Shown here piece after piece: positions 23,611-36,000 of a stretch of DNA of 42,920 bases; the first letter of the stretch is position 1; every line of letters starts with the position of its first letter. Source of the DNA: Gammaproteobacteria bacterium. Its GTDB lineage: Bacteria; Pseudomonadota; Gammaproteobacteria; Tethybacterales; Persebacteraceae. Location: contig JAHRAH010000133.1 of the NCBI GenBank assembly GCA_020027345.1, positions 1 through 42,920 of the forward strand. The letters run 5' to 3'. Under the pieces are notes generated by a model. The model had not been told where the DNA came from. It was given only the letters and a program-made list of their open reading frames with translations, and ran no database searches. The position numbers were made by a program, and so were the translations under genes.

Positions 23611-23735
23611 GTCATTCCCGCCTCTCTTGTCATTCCCGCGAAAGCGGGAATCCAGTTTTTCCGTTGCCGGATGTGGGGGGGTGGGATTTCTGCTTTGGCG
23701 AGATGGGGCTGGATTCCCGCTTTCGCGGGAATGAC
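23611..23735. repeat. Palindromic dRS3-like repeat, copy C
   Basis: The 27-bp arms (23629-23655 and 23709-23735) are perfect inverted repeats. A decayed central copy (GGATTTCTGCTTTGGCGAGA, about 23694-23703) is shared with copy A. A partial arm (GTCATTCCCG) at 23611-23620 precedes it. Further half-arms trail to 23755. Confidence 0.85.
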
Positions 23736-23761
23736 AAAAGGAGCGGGAATGACAAGGGGGA

Positions 23762-24034
23762 TTAGTGGGCGTGGAAGATTTGCATTACTATCAGGAGGAT
23801 GCTGAAAATTGCCGTCAGGGCGGTCATGGAACCGGCCAGGGCGACGGTGATGCGCCAAGTCATTCGGGTTTCCATTTCTGCCATATCGGCGCGGATGTCG
23901 GCGCGCAACTGCACCAAATCCGCCTTTGTCGCCAAATCCTCCGTCGCTTCCGTCAGGGCGTGGACTTGCGCTTCCGCTTGCTTTTCGGGGACGCCGGCGG
24001 TTATTAGGTTTTTGGTTACGGCGAGGGTGTTCAT
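23762..24034 (-). CDS. Small coiled-coil membrane protein (DUF1640-like)
   Basis: 90 residues. Residues 15-58 are predicted helical and coiled-coil, with heptad-like charge (EKQAEAQVHALTEATEDLAT, RADIRADMAEMETRM). One hydrophobic helix at about 63-85 (VALAGSMTALTAIFSILLIV) follows, with a 4-residue tail. This layout matches small bacterial DUF1640/CCDC90-type proteins, whose role is unknown. The ATG lies 8 bases after TGATATAAT with no Shine-Dalgarno. It is downstream of the giant gene on the same strand but appears to have its own promoter. Confidence 0.75.
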   Translation of the reverse strand: MNTLAVTKNLITAGVPEKQAEAQVHALTEATEDLATKADLVQLRADIRADMAEMETRMTWRITVALAGSMTALTAIFSILLIVMQIFHAH

Positions 24035-24042
24035 TATTGGGT

Positions 24043-24051
24043 ATTATATCA
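24043..24051 (-). promoter_or_regulatory. Extended -10 promoter overlapping the giant-gene stop codon
   Basis: TGA-TATAAT on the minus strand: TGA (24049-24051) ends the giant gene and also forms the TG of the extended -10; TATAAT is 24043-24048. The small coiled-coil gene starts 8 bases later. Confidence 0.55.
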
Positions 24052-27000
24052 TCCCGGGTTTGTTGCGTCTCTCCGGAAGTGTAGCGGGGTTTGGCTTGTG
24101 CGTTCCGGTTGGGGGGGTATTTTTTGGGGCGTTACACCTCTGGAGAGGTGTAACGAGGCCTCGCGGGGTAGCGAGGGCTCGCGGGGGGACGAGGGCGACT
24201 TCTGGGGGGACGAGGACTCGGACTTGGCTATTAATTTGCTGGATTCCCGCTTTTTGGGGGAGGCGGGAATGACAAAATTGTTGTAGGCGAAGCCGCTGCC
24301 GGGGGGTTGCACTCTTGTTATGGTGCCTTCGTGGGATTTTACGAAGGTTTCATTTCTTTCCGCGGGGAGGTTTATGTCGGGCGCCAGGGCTACGCCGCCG
24401 CCGCCGCCGGAGGGGCGCGGCAGCAATGTCCCCGCATCGCAGCCGGCGCCGTTGCAGAAGAACATTGTTATCGTCAGCGAGAGAACCGGCACTTCGCTGC
24501 CCGTTTCCGTGAAAGTCAGGGGGACGATGACGGTTCCCTGCCCGAGGGCGCTGTTATGCCGCCAATCGGTCTGCCACAATACCCCCGCACCGGAGACGAT
24601 GGAACGGTCTCTTAACCGGACATTGCCGGTGAAAGCGTTGGAAGGCACCCTGGCGCCGAGCACCCCGGCGACATTACCGCCTTCGCCGCCGCCGATGCCA
24701 AAGTACATTCGCACCCGCGTGCCGACGAGGTGAATCTCGTCGTAGGTCAAGGGAATTGACTCAATCGCCCCCGCCGTGATGAGCGACAGCCGAGCTTCCG
24801 GCGCGGGCAGATAGATCACACTCCCCACCGTAAAGGTCGCCACATTCACCGGGCTGAAGCCGTCCCGCATCACAATCCTCGTAATCGCCACGGTAGACGC
24901 TTCGGAGGTGATAGTTTGCCCGCTGGCGGCGATGAATTGCAGGTTGTCCCCCGCTATTGCCAGCTCGCTGTTGGCGCCGAAGGAATCCTCGCCGCTCTCA
25001 AAGGTGTAGGCGTAGGGCGCAACCCCCCCGCTGCCGACGAACGCCGCCACATTCTCCGACTCCGCCGGAAAGGCCTGCCCGCTCGTCAGCGTGATCAGCG
25101 GCGGATTCATGCTCAGCGACAGGTCGTCCATCACCCGGATAAAGAGCAGCCGATTTGTGTCGTCGGTGTTCGGGTTGTCGTCCTGCGTCAGCAGCGTCAC
25201 CGTAAAGCGCCGCAGATTCGCCGCCAGTTCCGAGACCGGCGGCGCGTTCAGCCGCAGCACAGTCCCCCCCAGCAGCGTCGCGCTCGCCGAGGGCAGGGAG
25301 GAAACGGTGAACGACACCGCCCCGACCACATTCACCGCAGTCACAGTCCCGTAAACGAAATCCTCCACCCCCACCGATATCGTCGGCAGTATCAGTTGCC
25401 CGCTTTCAAAGCCAATCAAAAAGCCGCGCGGCGGCGCCGGCGGGCGGAAGAGAATGCTCACGGTAAAGGTTCCGCTCCCGCCACCGCTTTCGCTCGCCCG
25501 CACGGTGAGAAAACGCTGCGCATTCTCCCTCGGCGTTTGCCCGTTCAGCCGCAATTCGCCGCTGTTCGCATCCAGCGCAACCGTGATATCCGCAACCGGC
25601 GTCCCCATCAGCGCGAAAGTATACGGCGGCAGACCCCCCTGCACCCCGATGCGCGCAATCGGCGAGGAGAGAACCGCATCCGACGCAACGGTAATCCTGG
25701 GGCCCGGATACGGCGGAAGTATCGCAAACGCGCCCCCCGGAACAACCTGCAAAGTCGCCACAGCAATCTCCACATCCACCTTCGCCGGCTGAGGCGCCTG
25801 CGGAATCACGCGATGCACCCGGCCCCTCCCCCCGAACAGCGTTATCACATACCGCCCCGCATGCGCCGCCGAAGCGACAACCGCGCCACCCGCCCCCACA
25901 GTCACCGAAAGCGGATCCCCCACAATCGCACCCGCCCCCACCGTAGCAATCCCCAAAACCCCAACGCTCGCCGTTATCGCGTCCCCGTCCGCAAATCTAA
26001 GCGTCGCAACAGTCAGCGAGCGCGCCGCAGGAAACACAGGGCTGTTCACAGTCAGCAAAACCGGGCTCGGAACAACAACAACCGTAACAGTCGCACGCAG
26101 CAAGCGCGTGTCCGCGTCCGCAAGTTCAATCCCCGCCGTCAGCGTTATCCGCGCCGGCGGCGACTGCGTGAAATACACGCTCGCCCGCCGCACATCGTTC
26201 ACATCAAAAACCGCCCGCTCCGCATAGGTAAAGAGATAGTCCCCCCCGATGTTGCGCGTGCCGTATCCGTAGTCCCCTTCCTGCCCTCCGCCGCTCGTCG
26301 TCGCCCGCCCCCCGCTGCCCACAAGCGTCATAAACGGATCAAACAGTCCCCCCGTCCGGTAGTTCCCGTGCCGGTACTGGTCCACAGTAATCACACCCTC
26401 CGGCAAAACCCGCAGCGAAAGAGTCGGCGAAACCGCAACCGTCACCGACACCGTCGCCTTCCCCCCGTCGCCGTCCGTCACTTCCAGCCCCACATTCGCG
26501 CTCGCCAGCAAAGCATTATGCAAAACCGAAACCGCGCCGTCCGTCCCCACCCCCACAGATATCCCCCCGTCCGCAATCACCGCATAACTGTAAGGCGTCT
26601 GCCCCGCCCCCGCAAGCACACTCCCCACAGTAGTCGGCTCGTTCACAATCACAGGCACCAGCCCGTCCAGTATGTCAAAGTCCTCCACCACCCCGAAGCT
26701 CCCCTCAAAGGCGTAGTGCTTGCCAAAGCCCGCCGTCACCGGACGCGCACGGAAGGTAATCGCCAAAGTAGCGCTCGTCAAAACCGGCGGCGACGCCGAA
26801 TCGCTCGCCGAAAAGGTCAGCGTCGCCGCAGCCCCCACAGTCGGCAAAACCGCCGCCGCAGGAAAACTCAAATACCCGTTACCCGTGTTGTAGTTCACCC
26901 ACGCCGGCGCAGTCCCCAGCAAAGAATGCGTCCGCGCGCCCTCGCCCCCCGCAGCAGAAACAGTCGCAACAAACTCCGCAGCAGACCCCACAGTCCGCCC

Positions 27001-30000
27001 GCCAAACGCCGTCAGCGTCGCCAATGCCGGGAACCGTATCTGCCCGATGACCGTCACCGAAACAACAAACCTAACATCCGCAACATTCGGATGCGGGTCG
27101 TCCACAGTCATCGTCAGCACCGAAACCCCCTCCGCGCTCGGACTCCGCAAAAGCAACACCGTCCTGCCCCCAATTACCCGCCGAATCAAGCCATCCGAAC
27201 TGTTAATCCGCAACTGCAGCCCGGTCCAACCCGAATCCTGCGAAACCGATATCGTCCCCAGCGTCACATTCTCCGAAGTCGGCGCCACCGCCAGATTCGG
27301 CGTCCCCACAAACGAAACAGTCAGCGCCGGCGGGTCCACGACATCCACAGTCACATCCGTCGTCGTCCGCCCCAGATTCCCCGCCAGATCACTCGCCAGC
27401 AGCCGAACGCTCAGCGTCACCAGCAGCGGAGAATTCAGCGCCGCACGATTCCCGACAAAGCGCGCAAGTCCGCTCTCGCTCACCACCTCAAACGCATTCG
27501 GCAGCAAACTCCCCGGCGCATTCACCAATGCAAAATTCTGCCCCCCCGCGCCCAGATTCTCCGCCGTCAGCTGAAACAGCGTCGCATAGGTAAAGCGCGT
27601 CGACACCGTCAAAATATCCCCCAGCCCCGGCAGCGATATCGCCCGCACCAGCGCAACCGTCAGCGATGCCGTCAGCGGCGCAGTATTCAAATGATCATCG
27701 TCAATGCTCAAAGTCACGGCAACCGTCGCCGGAGTTTGCGAAGCGTTTATCGCCAGCGCAAAATTACCCTGCAATAGCCCCAAGGAATTAAAGCCCCCCG
27801 CCGGCGTCCCCACTATCGTCAGCCGGTTTACACCCGAGCGCGCCGCCGCAATGTAGCCCCCGTCCAGCCGCAGCAGCCCGAAGGCAAAATTCGCATTCAC
27901 ATTCGTCACCAATACCGAAACAAAGCCCGCCGTAACCAATGTCAGCGCCGGCGGGTCCACAATCTCCACCGTAACCTCAGCAGTCGCCGCGCTCGGCTGG
28001 CCCCCGGCGTCCGTCCCCGCCGCCCGCACACTCAGCGTTATCCGCGCCTCCGCCAAGACCGTATGCGGAATCTCCGAAAACGACAACTCCCCGTTCGCCG
28101 CACCCACAACAGCCGTAATATCCGTCGGCGCCCGCACCAATCCGTAAGAAAAGCCCGTCCCGTCCGAACCCGAAAGCGTAACGATAGCCGCCGCAGCAAT
28201 CCGCGTCGTCACCGTCAGCACAGCATCCGGCGGCGAAAGATTCACCCCGCTAACAAACCCCACCGTCAAAACCCGCGAAATATCCCCGCTCGCAGAATCC
28301 CGAACCCGAACCGTCAACTCCCGCTCCTCCCCGGCCGCCGGGCTTTCGCCGCCGATGATAAACACATGCCCGTTATTCCGCAGCGCAAAAGTGATATTCG
28401 CATTCTGCGGCGTGTTCGCAATCTCATACCGGTAAGGCGGCGTCCCCCCGGAAACCGCAGCCCGCGCAATCGCCCCGCTCTCCGTCCGCGCCCCCGGCAG
28501 ATTAACCGCCCCGAAGTGCGAGAAAGCAAAAGCCCCCCCGCCAACAAACTCCAAGGTCGCCAATGCCAAGTCCACCCCCACCCGGCCCGCCGGCGCATCC
28601 GTCCCGCTCCCCCGCCGATTCGCCTCCCCGCGCCCGCCAAAGAGCGTCAGATGGTAAAAGCCCGCAGCCGACGCCGAAGCCAAAACACCCCCCGCCCCGT
28701 TCGCCGAAGAATCCACCCGCACCGACAAAGGATTCCCCGAAGCAGCACCCGCGACAACCGCAACGCCGTCGCCCCCCAGCGTCATCGTCCCTATCCCCAA
28801 AACCCCGACGCTCGCCGTCACCGCCGTCCCATCGGCAAAGGTCAAAGTCCCCACCGTCACACTCTCCCCCGATACAAACGAAGGCGAGCGCAAAGTCAGC
28901 GAAACCGGGCTCGGAACCACCACCACCAGCACATTCGTCTCCGGCGTAAGCCGCAAATCGCCGTCCTCCACTTCCATAATCGCGCCCAGCGTCGCCGGCG
29001 CCGGCGGCGCATGCACAAAACGCAGCCCCGTCTGCGCAACCCCGTTAGCGTCCACCAACTCCGTCTGAAACGGATTCTGCGCGTAGGAAAACAAAGGATC
29101 CGTCCCCGCCGGAGTGCCGCCCTGCAAATACGAATAGGAAAAGCCCGCAACCAAACTCCGCCCCCCGACCGCAAACACCGTCCCGAAATACGCCCCATGA
29201 TTCTGCGTGTTCCCGTGATTGTATTGATCCACAGTTATCACCAGCCCCGGCAACGCCGTCAAAACCAATGTCGGAACCGCCTCCACAATATAAGCAACCG
29301 TGCTCGGCTCCGTCCCCGCATCCGCATCCGCAACAGCAAAACTCAATGTCGCCGTGATCAAAGCATTGTGCCGAACCGTCACCGCCCCGCTATCCGCATC
29401 CAGCCCCACAGAAATCCCCGGAGCCCCCACCTGCGAATACGAATACGGAGCAACACCCTCACGCGCCGAAACGCTCCCGATATTCGTCGGCTTGTTTATA
29501 AAGAACGCACGCCGACCGTCCCCGTCCGCAGGCGCCTGCCCCAGACCCCCCAGATTCTCCAAAAAGCCCGCCGTCACCGGCAAAGCATTCAACACGCTAA
29601 CCGTCCGAACCACCACCAACTCCGTATCCGGATGATGTCCCCCCCCGGCCAGCGAACGGTCCCGAACATATATCGTCAGCGTCAGCACCCCCGCCGTCAA
29701 CGCAACAACGCTTATCCCCGCCTGCCCCGTGTCCGTCCGCGAGAAGAAGCCAACGCTCGCCGCATTCGCCCCCGCAGCCGTCACCGAAAGCACATAATCC
29801 ACACCCACACCCACAACCGCCCGCGCGCCGCCGCCCGCAAACAAACCAACCTGATTCGCCAATGTAAATATCACCGTCGCCGAATCCGTCGTCGCCAAGA
29901 GCGGAGCAACCGTCAAACCCCGACCCGCCGCAAAACCCACATCCGCAGGATGAGAAAACTCCGCAAACACCGTAGCGTCAACAGTCACCCGCCGGCTCGG

Positions 30001-33000
30001 AACGCGCGAATCCCCAATCACCACAGATACCGTCGCCGCCAAAACCCCTTCCGCAGCCGCCCCCGCCCCGCCCGCAGCATAACTCAGCGCAAAGCCAATC
30101 CCCGCACCGCTCCCCGATTGCGCCCCCGAAAAGTAATTGCCCCCCGGACCAAACGAAGCCCCCGCAGGGAACGAATAATGCGGCAAACCCCCCGCCGCCG
30201 AAAGCGTAAAGAACGCGCCACCCGGCGAAGGCACCCGCGTAGTCAAAGAAAGAGTCCCCCCCGCAGTCGGCGAAACCAAACTCAGCGCATCCAATACCGT
30301 CACCGTCAAACGATACTCCACAGCCGGAGTCAACCCGCTCTCATCGTCAACCGATACCGTCATGCTCAATATCCCCGTCGCCGACAAATCCCCAATCCGC
30401 AAGACGCTCCCCCGAACGACCCCGTAATCCGCCGCCTCGTCCGGCGCGCTAAACACATAATCCCCCGCGCCCCCGCCAGCCGTCAGCGTCACAACCAAAT
30501 ACTCCGCGCCCGTGTCCGGCAGCAAATTCGCATTCCCCTCCGTCCCAATCGTCAGCGAGCCGATAAACAACACCGAAACAGTCGCCGATACCCGCGCCGG
30601 CGTCGGCGCAGAATCCACAGCAGCCAGAGTCAGCGTCGCCAAAACCCCCGCACCCGGCAAATCCGCATTCGCCGCCAGCAGCAAACTCCCCGCCGCCGAA
30701 TAGTCCAGCCAGCCCGGCTCCGTCCCCACAAAACTGTGCGTCCGCGCCCCTTCCCCGCCACGCGCCGCCACAGTAGCAAAAACCTCCGCCGCCGAGCCCA
30801 CCCGCCGGCCCCCCAATACAGTCAGCCGCTCCGAAGGACCAAATACCAGCTCGTCAACAACCGTCACCCGAATCGTCAAAGAAGCGTCCGCAACATTCGG
30901 ATGCTGGTCCCGCACGGCCAAAAACGCACTCAGCGTTATCGGCGCGCGAGCATCCGGCAAGCGTATCTGCCGGTCATTAAACGAAAACCGCGCGACATCC
31001 GGACCCCGCAACTCCAATAGGTGATCCGTCCGCTCCGAACCCCCCCGGAAAACCACCGAGCCCACCGTAACAGTCGCCGTTGTCGTAAACGGATTCAAAT
31101 TCACCGCCGGCGAAGCCGCAAACTCCACAGTCAGCGGCAGCGGATCCCGAACCTCAATCGTCAACGATGTCGTCGCGCGCTGCTCCGACGGCACGGAAGC
31201 ATTCGGCTCCGCCCGCACTTCCACCGTCACAGTAACCGTTATGCTCGCATGCGGATTCACCACAAACTGCAGCCCCCCGTTCGCATTAATCCCAAATGTC
31301 GGCGAGGCCGGCGCGTCCAGCAAACGGTAGGAAGGCAAAGGCGTCCCCGTCAAATTCGCATTCGTAACAGTCAGCTGCAATAGCGGCGCGTAATCCGTAT
31401 GCGTCGTAACCGTCACATCCTCCGAACCAATCCCCGGCAAAGAAACCGCCGCCGCAAAGCGAACAGTCAGCGTCACCGAAACCGGCAAAGTATTCTCATG
31501 ATCATCGTCCACCCGAACAGTAACCGAAAGCGACCCCACCCCCGGACTGTTGATAAACGCCATTTGCCCGCCCGCCGAAGCAAAATGCGGCGCATTCCCC
31601 ACAAACACTATCCGATTCGCGTTCTCCCGCCCCGCCGCAACATACCCCCCGCTGAACCCCACATTCCCCATCGGGCGGCTCGCATAAATCGCCACAAACG
31701 AACCAATAATCCCCGTAGTAACCAATGTCAAAGCCGGCGGATCCGCAACCAGCAATGTCAGCGATACAGTCGCCGTCTGCCCGATCCCCGCAGCATTCTC
31801 CCCCCCCACAGTCGCCGTCAGCGTCGCAGTTATCGGCAAATGCGGAATCCCATTAAAGCCCAAAACCCCCGCCTGCGCACCGTCCGCACCCAAAGTAACA
31901 GTCAGCCCCGTCGGCGCATTAAACAATCCATAACGAAAACCGCTCCCGTTCCCCGCAGTCAATGTCGCCAGCAAAGCCCCCGCTATCCGGCTCGTCACCG
32001 TCAACACCCCGTCCCCATTGTCAAACACATCCGGAACAGGCAAATCAATCCCCGATACCAAACGCAAAACAACAGTCGCCCTCGCCGCATCCGTATTCGC
32101 ATGAGAATCATTCCCCGCAATCAAAACCGACAGCAAAGCCGTCGCATTATTCCCCGAAGCCCGCAGCAGAATGCTCCCCCCGCCCAGCGAAAAACCATTC
32201 GCCGCCCCGACAATCGCCGTAGTCCGCGTCCCCTCCGCAGCCCCGCCGCTCAAAGAAAGAGTCCCCACAGTAACCGCCCCCGAAGTCAACAACTGCGCAA
32301 AATTCCCCGCACCCACAAAACCCAAACTCAATGTCGGCGGGTCCACAAAATACAGCGTCACCAACTCCGCAACGCGCGTCCGCCTTCCCCCCTGCAAATT
32401 CAAACCCTGCGCCTGCAACTGCAGCGTTATCGTCCCCGGACTCGTAACCGCAGAATCCGAAAAGCCCCCGACCCCGCTCGCCGAATCCCCCGTAAAGCCC
32501 GAATTCGCCGGAATCAAATTGTAAGAATAGGTAACCTGCGTCCCGTTTTCCACCGCCGCCGTAAACAACGCCGCATACCCCGTCCGCGTCGTCAGCCGAA
32601 TAGTCCCGTCCACAAAAACATCCGGCGGCGAAAACGACATATCCCGCACCAACTGCACCGTCAACGAAACCGTCAGCGCATCCGTATTCGCATGATCATC
32701 GTCCAGCCGAACAGTCACAGAAGTCGTCCCCAGCGTCGTCGCCGGCAGCAGCGCCAAAATGCCCCCGCTGTCCACCCGATACCCCCCCGGCGGCGAACCC
32801 AAAATGGAAAGCCGAATGATATTCCCCCGCGAAGAATCCAAATAACCCCCGGTAAAGCCCGGACGACCATAATTCGCCACAACCGCAACAGCAGCCGTCA
32901 CCAACACCGTCCCAAACTCCGTAGGAGTCGCCAAAGTCAACGCCGCAGGATCCACAATCCGCAATACAAAACTCGCGCCCGCAGCGCCCGAAGAACCCGA

Positions 33001-36000
33001 CAAATCCGGACCCGTAACCGTCACCGAAAGCGTCACCGAAGCCGCCGAATCCGCCGCCGACAAAAACGACAACTCCCCCTCCGAATTAATCGTAACAGTC
33101 GCCGCTTCCGTCGTCGCATTCACCACCGAAAACACCAGACCCGCGCCCGCATTCTGCGCCGCCAAAGTCGCAATCCCCAAGCCCGCAATCCGCGTCGTCA
33201 CCAAAACATCCCCCGGCGAAGGCAGAACCAGCCCCGATACAAACCGAACCGTTATCCTCAGCAAAGCGTCCGGCGTATTCGGATGGTCGTCCGTCGCCCG
33301 CAATACCAATACATTCTCCTCCGGATTCCGCGGCGCATTCCCCGAAGAACGGCTCAAATTCCCCAAATTGCTAATGAAATACCCCGCCGGATTCCCCCCC
33401 GTCCGCCGCGCATTCGCGCCCCCGCCTTCAACAACTATCCGCCCTATCCCCTGCAAACCCGTAGCCGAAGTCAAATGCACCAAATTCGCATTCTCCAACC
33501 GTATAGTCAAACTCGGCGGATCCGCAAATACCACAATCAAAGATACCGTCGCCGATTGCGTCTCCCCGTCCAAATCCGTCCCCTCCGCACGAACCGACAC
33601 CGTTATCGTATTCTCCGAATCGTCCCGCGTCAGCCCCGCCAACTGCAAAGTCACCTCGCTCCCGTCCGCAGTCGCCGCCAGCTGAACAACCGGAAAAGGA
33701 CCGTCCCGAAACTCATTAACAAAAGCATAGCTCACCCCGCTCCCGTTCTCCGCCGAAAACACAGTCATGCTCGTCCGGTCCGAATGCGTAATAATCGTCA
33801 AATCCTCCGCCGGCTGCCGCAGCGTAAACACACCCCCCAGCGACAGCGACACCGTAATACTCAAATTCGGCGTCCCCGTATGCTCGTCCGAAATTATCCC
33901 CGTCGCAGCAACCACCCCAACCTCGTCCGCGTCCGTAAACGCCAATACAAAATCCGAAAATGTCCGCGGCGTCCCCGCGAAAGTCCCAAAATAATCGCTC
34001 CCCGGATTCACAAAGCCCCCGCCAACCGTCAAAGTCCCGATAGTCACAGCCCCCTCAGTAGTAACCGCCTCCGTCCGCGGCGTCCCCAAAAACTCCCCCG
34101 TCACCCGCGGCGGATGAACATAAACAATCGTCACCGTCAGCGTCGCCGCGTCCTCAACCCCCGCAAGATTCTCCGCACCCGCCGTCAGCGTCAGCGAAAT
34201 CCCCGCAACCGGATTGTTCGGCTTCCCCGTAAACGAAACAACGCTCGCCGCTATCCCCAATTGATACGCGTCCCGGCCCCCCAAACCGCCCAAAAAGCCG
34301 TATGCCACATCCTCGCCAGCCCCCGCACCGCTCGCCGTCAGCGTCGCCAAAACCTCCGTCGGCAGCACCCGCGTAAACACCGTCAACGGCGCACGATCCC
34401 CGTCCCCGTCCAAAAACGGCGACGGAACCGGCAAGCCCAACCCCGATACAAAAGTCATCACAATCGTCCGAACGGAATCCGCAACATCCAAATGCGGGTC
34501 GCTCGCCCCAAACACCATCGTCACCAGCCCCGCAGCCGCCGCGCCACCGGCGTTAATCCGCAGCCCCGTCCGCGCGCCCGTCGGCGTTACCTGCACAAAC
34601 CCCGCCCGGGAAACAGTCCGCAAGGCCGGCGCAGTCGGATTCAACCCCCCCACCGCCTCAATAATCCCCAAATTAATCGCGTCCGCAGTCGTCAACCGAA
34701 CCAAATTCGGCTCCGTCCCAAAAAACCGTATAGTCAACGCCGGCGGAAACTCAATAGCCAAATGCGCCGTCACATCCACATTCTGCGCATCCCCCGCCAA
34801 ATCCGTCCCCGAAACCCGAACCGTCACCGTAGATGTGGATTCCGCCGAAGGCGAAGCCGTCCATTCAAAAACCCCGTCAGCAGCCCCCACGCCCAGCGCA
34901 ACAGTCGGACTCCCCCCCACAAACGCATAACCAAACCCCGTCCCGTCGCTCCCCTCCACCGCAAAGCCGGCAATATCCCCCACACCCCCCCGCGTAAACA
35001 CCCGCAAAGGCGTCGCCGCATCCCCCGCCGTCACCGGCGAAACCGCCCCACCCATCGCCGCATGCACACTAAGAGTCAAAGTCAAACCCGCCGCATCCGT
35101 ATTCGCATGACCGTCGTTCCCGCCCAGCGTCACAACATAAGTCGTCACAGCGTCCGCATCCGTAAACACCAGCAAACTCCCCCCGACCAGAGTCAGCCCC
35201 GCCGCAGCCAAACCCCCAACCGTCACATCCTTATTCCCCTGCCCCCCGGCCAAAGTAACAGTCCCCACAGTAACCGTCCCCGTAACAGTAATCACATCCG
35301 TCCGCGCCCCGCCCGAACCAAAATCCAAAGTCAAACTCGGCGGATCCACTATCGCCAAAGTAACTTGCGCCATCGCCGTCTGCGAATCCCCCGCCAAATT
35401 CTCCGCTATCAAACGAACCGACACCGTTATCGTTATCGGCGTAGTCGCAGGCCCAGGAGTGTTAACCAGCGCCCCGCCCGCCCGCCCTATCAAGAAATTC
35501 ACGGCGTTCAAACGGTCCCCCTGCCCGTTTACAAATTGATAATTCAGCGCCCCCACCTCCCGCACCGGGCGGAAACTGCCCCAAACCCGCGTCACCCGCG
35601 TCGTCACCGTCAATATCCCCTCGCCCGCATCCACAAACTCCTGCGGACCCAAAACGCCCAATCCCTCAAACAAAGTAACCGTCAATATCAAAGTCCCCGC
35701 CGCGCTCCCGTCGTGAAAGTCGTCCGCGACAACAGTCGCCATAATAGCCCCCGGATTCCGCGTCTCCGCCCCGACCAAAATCAAAGCGCTTTCCGAACCC
35801 TCAATCGCCCAAGTCCCCCGCCGGCCGTTTGCGCTTTCCCGCCGAGGGCCCGGCCGCCCCCCGCTGATATTCAAGCTCCCCAAAGTAATCCGCCCGTCCG
35901 CCGCAGCCAGCGTCAAATGCCCCAAATCCGGCGCCGCCGCAAACTCCACCGTCAACTGCGGCGGATGCACAGCCGAAACCCGCAACACCGCCCGCGCATT

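Noticed and set aside
21607-23750. CRISPR array
   Set aside because: The repeats are inverted, palindromic and irregularly spaced with no uniform unique spacers, and no cas genes are present.
24049-25400. Autotransporter barrel, RTX or LPXTG signal at the C-terminus of the giant protein
   Set aside because: No terminal aromatic barrel strand, no GGxGxD nonapeptides and no sorting motif could be seen; the end is Ser/Pro/Arg-rich repeat-derived sequence.
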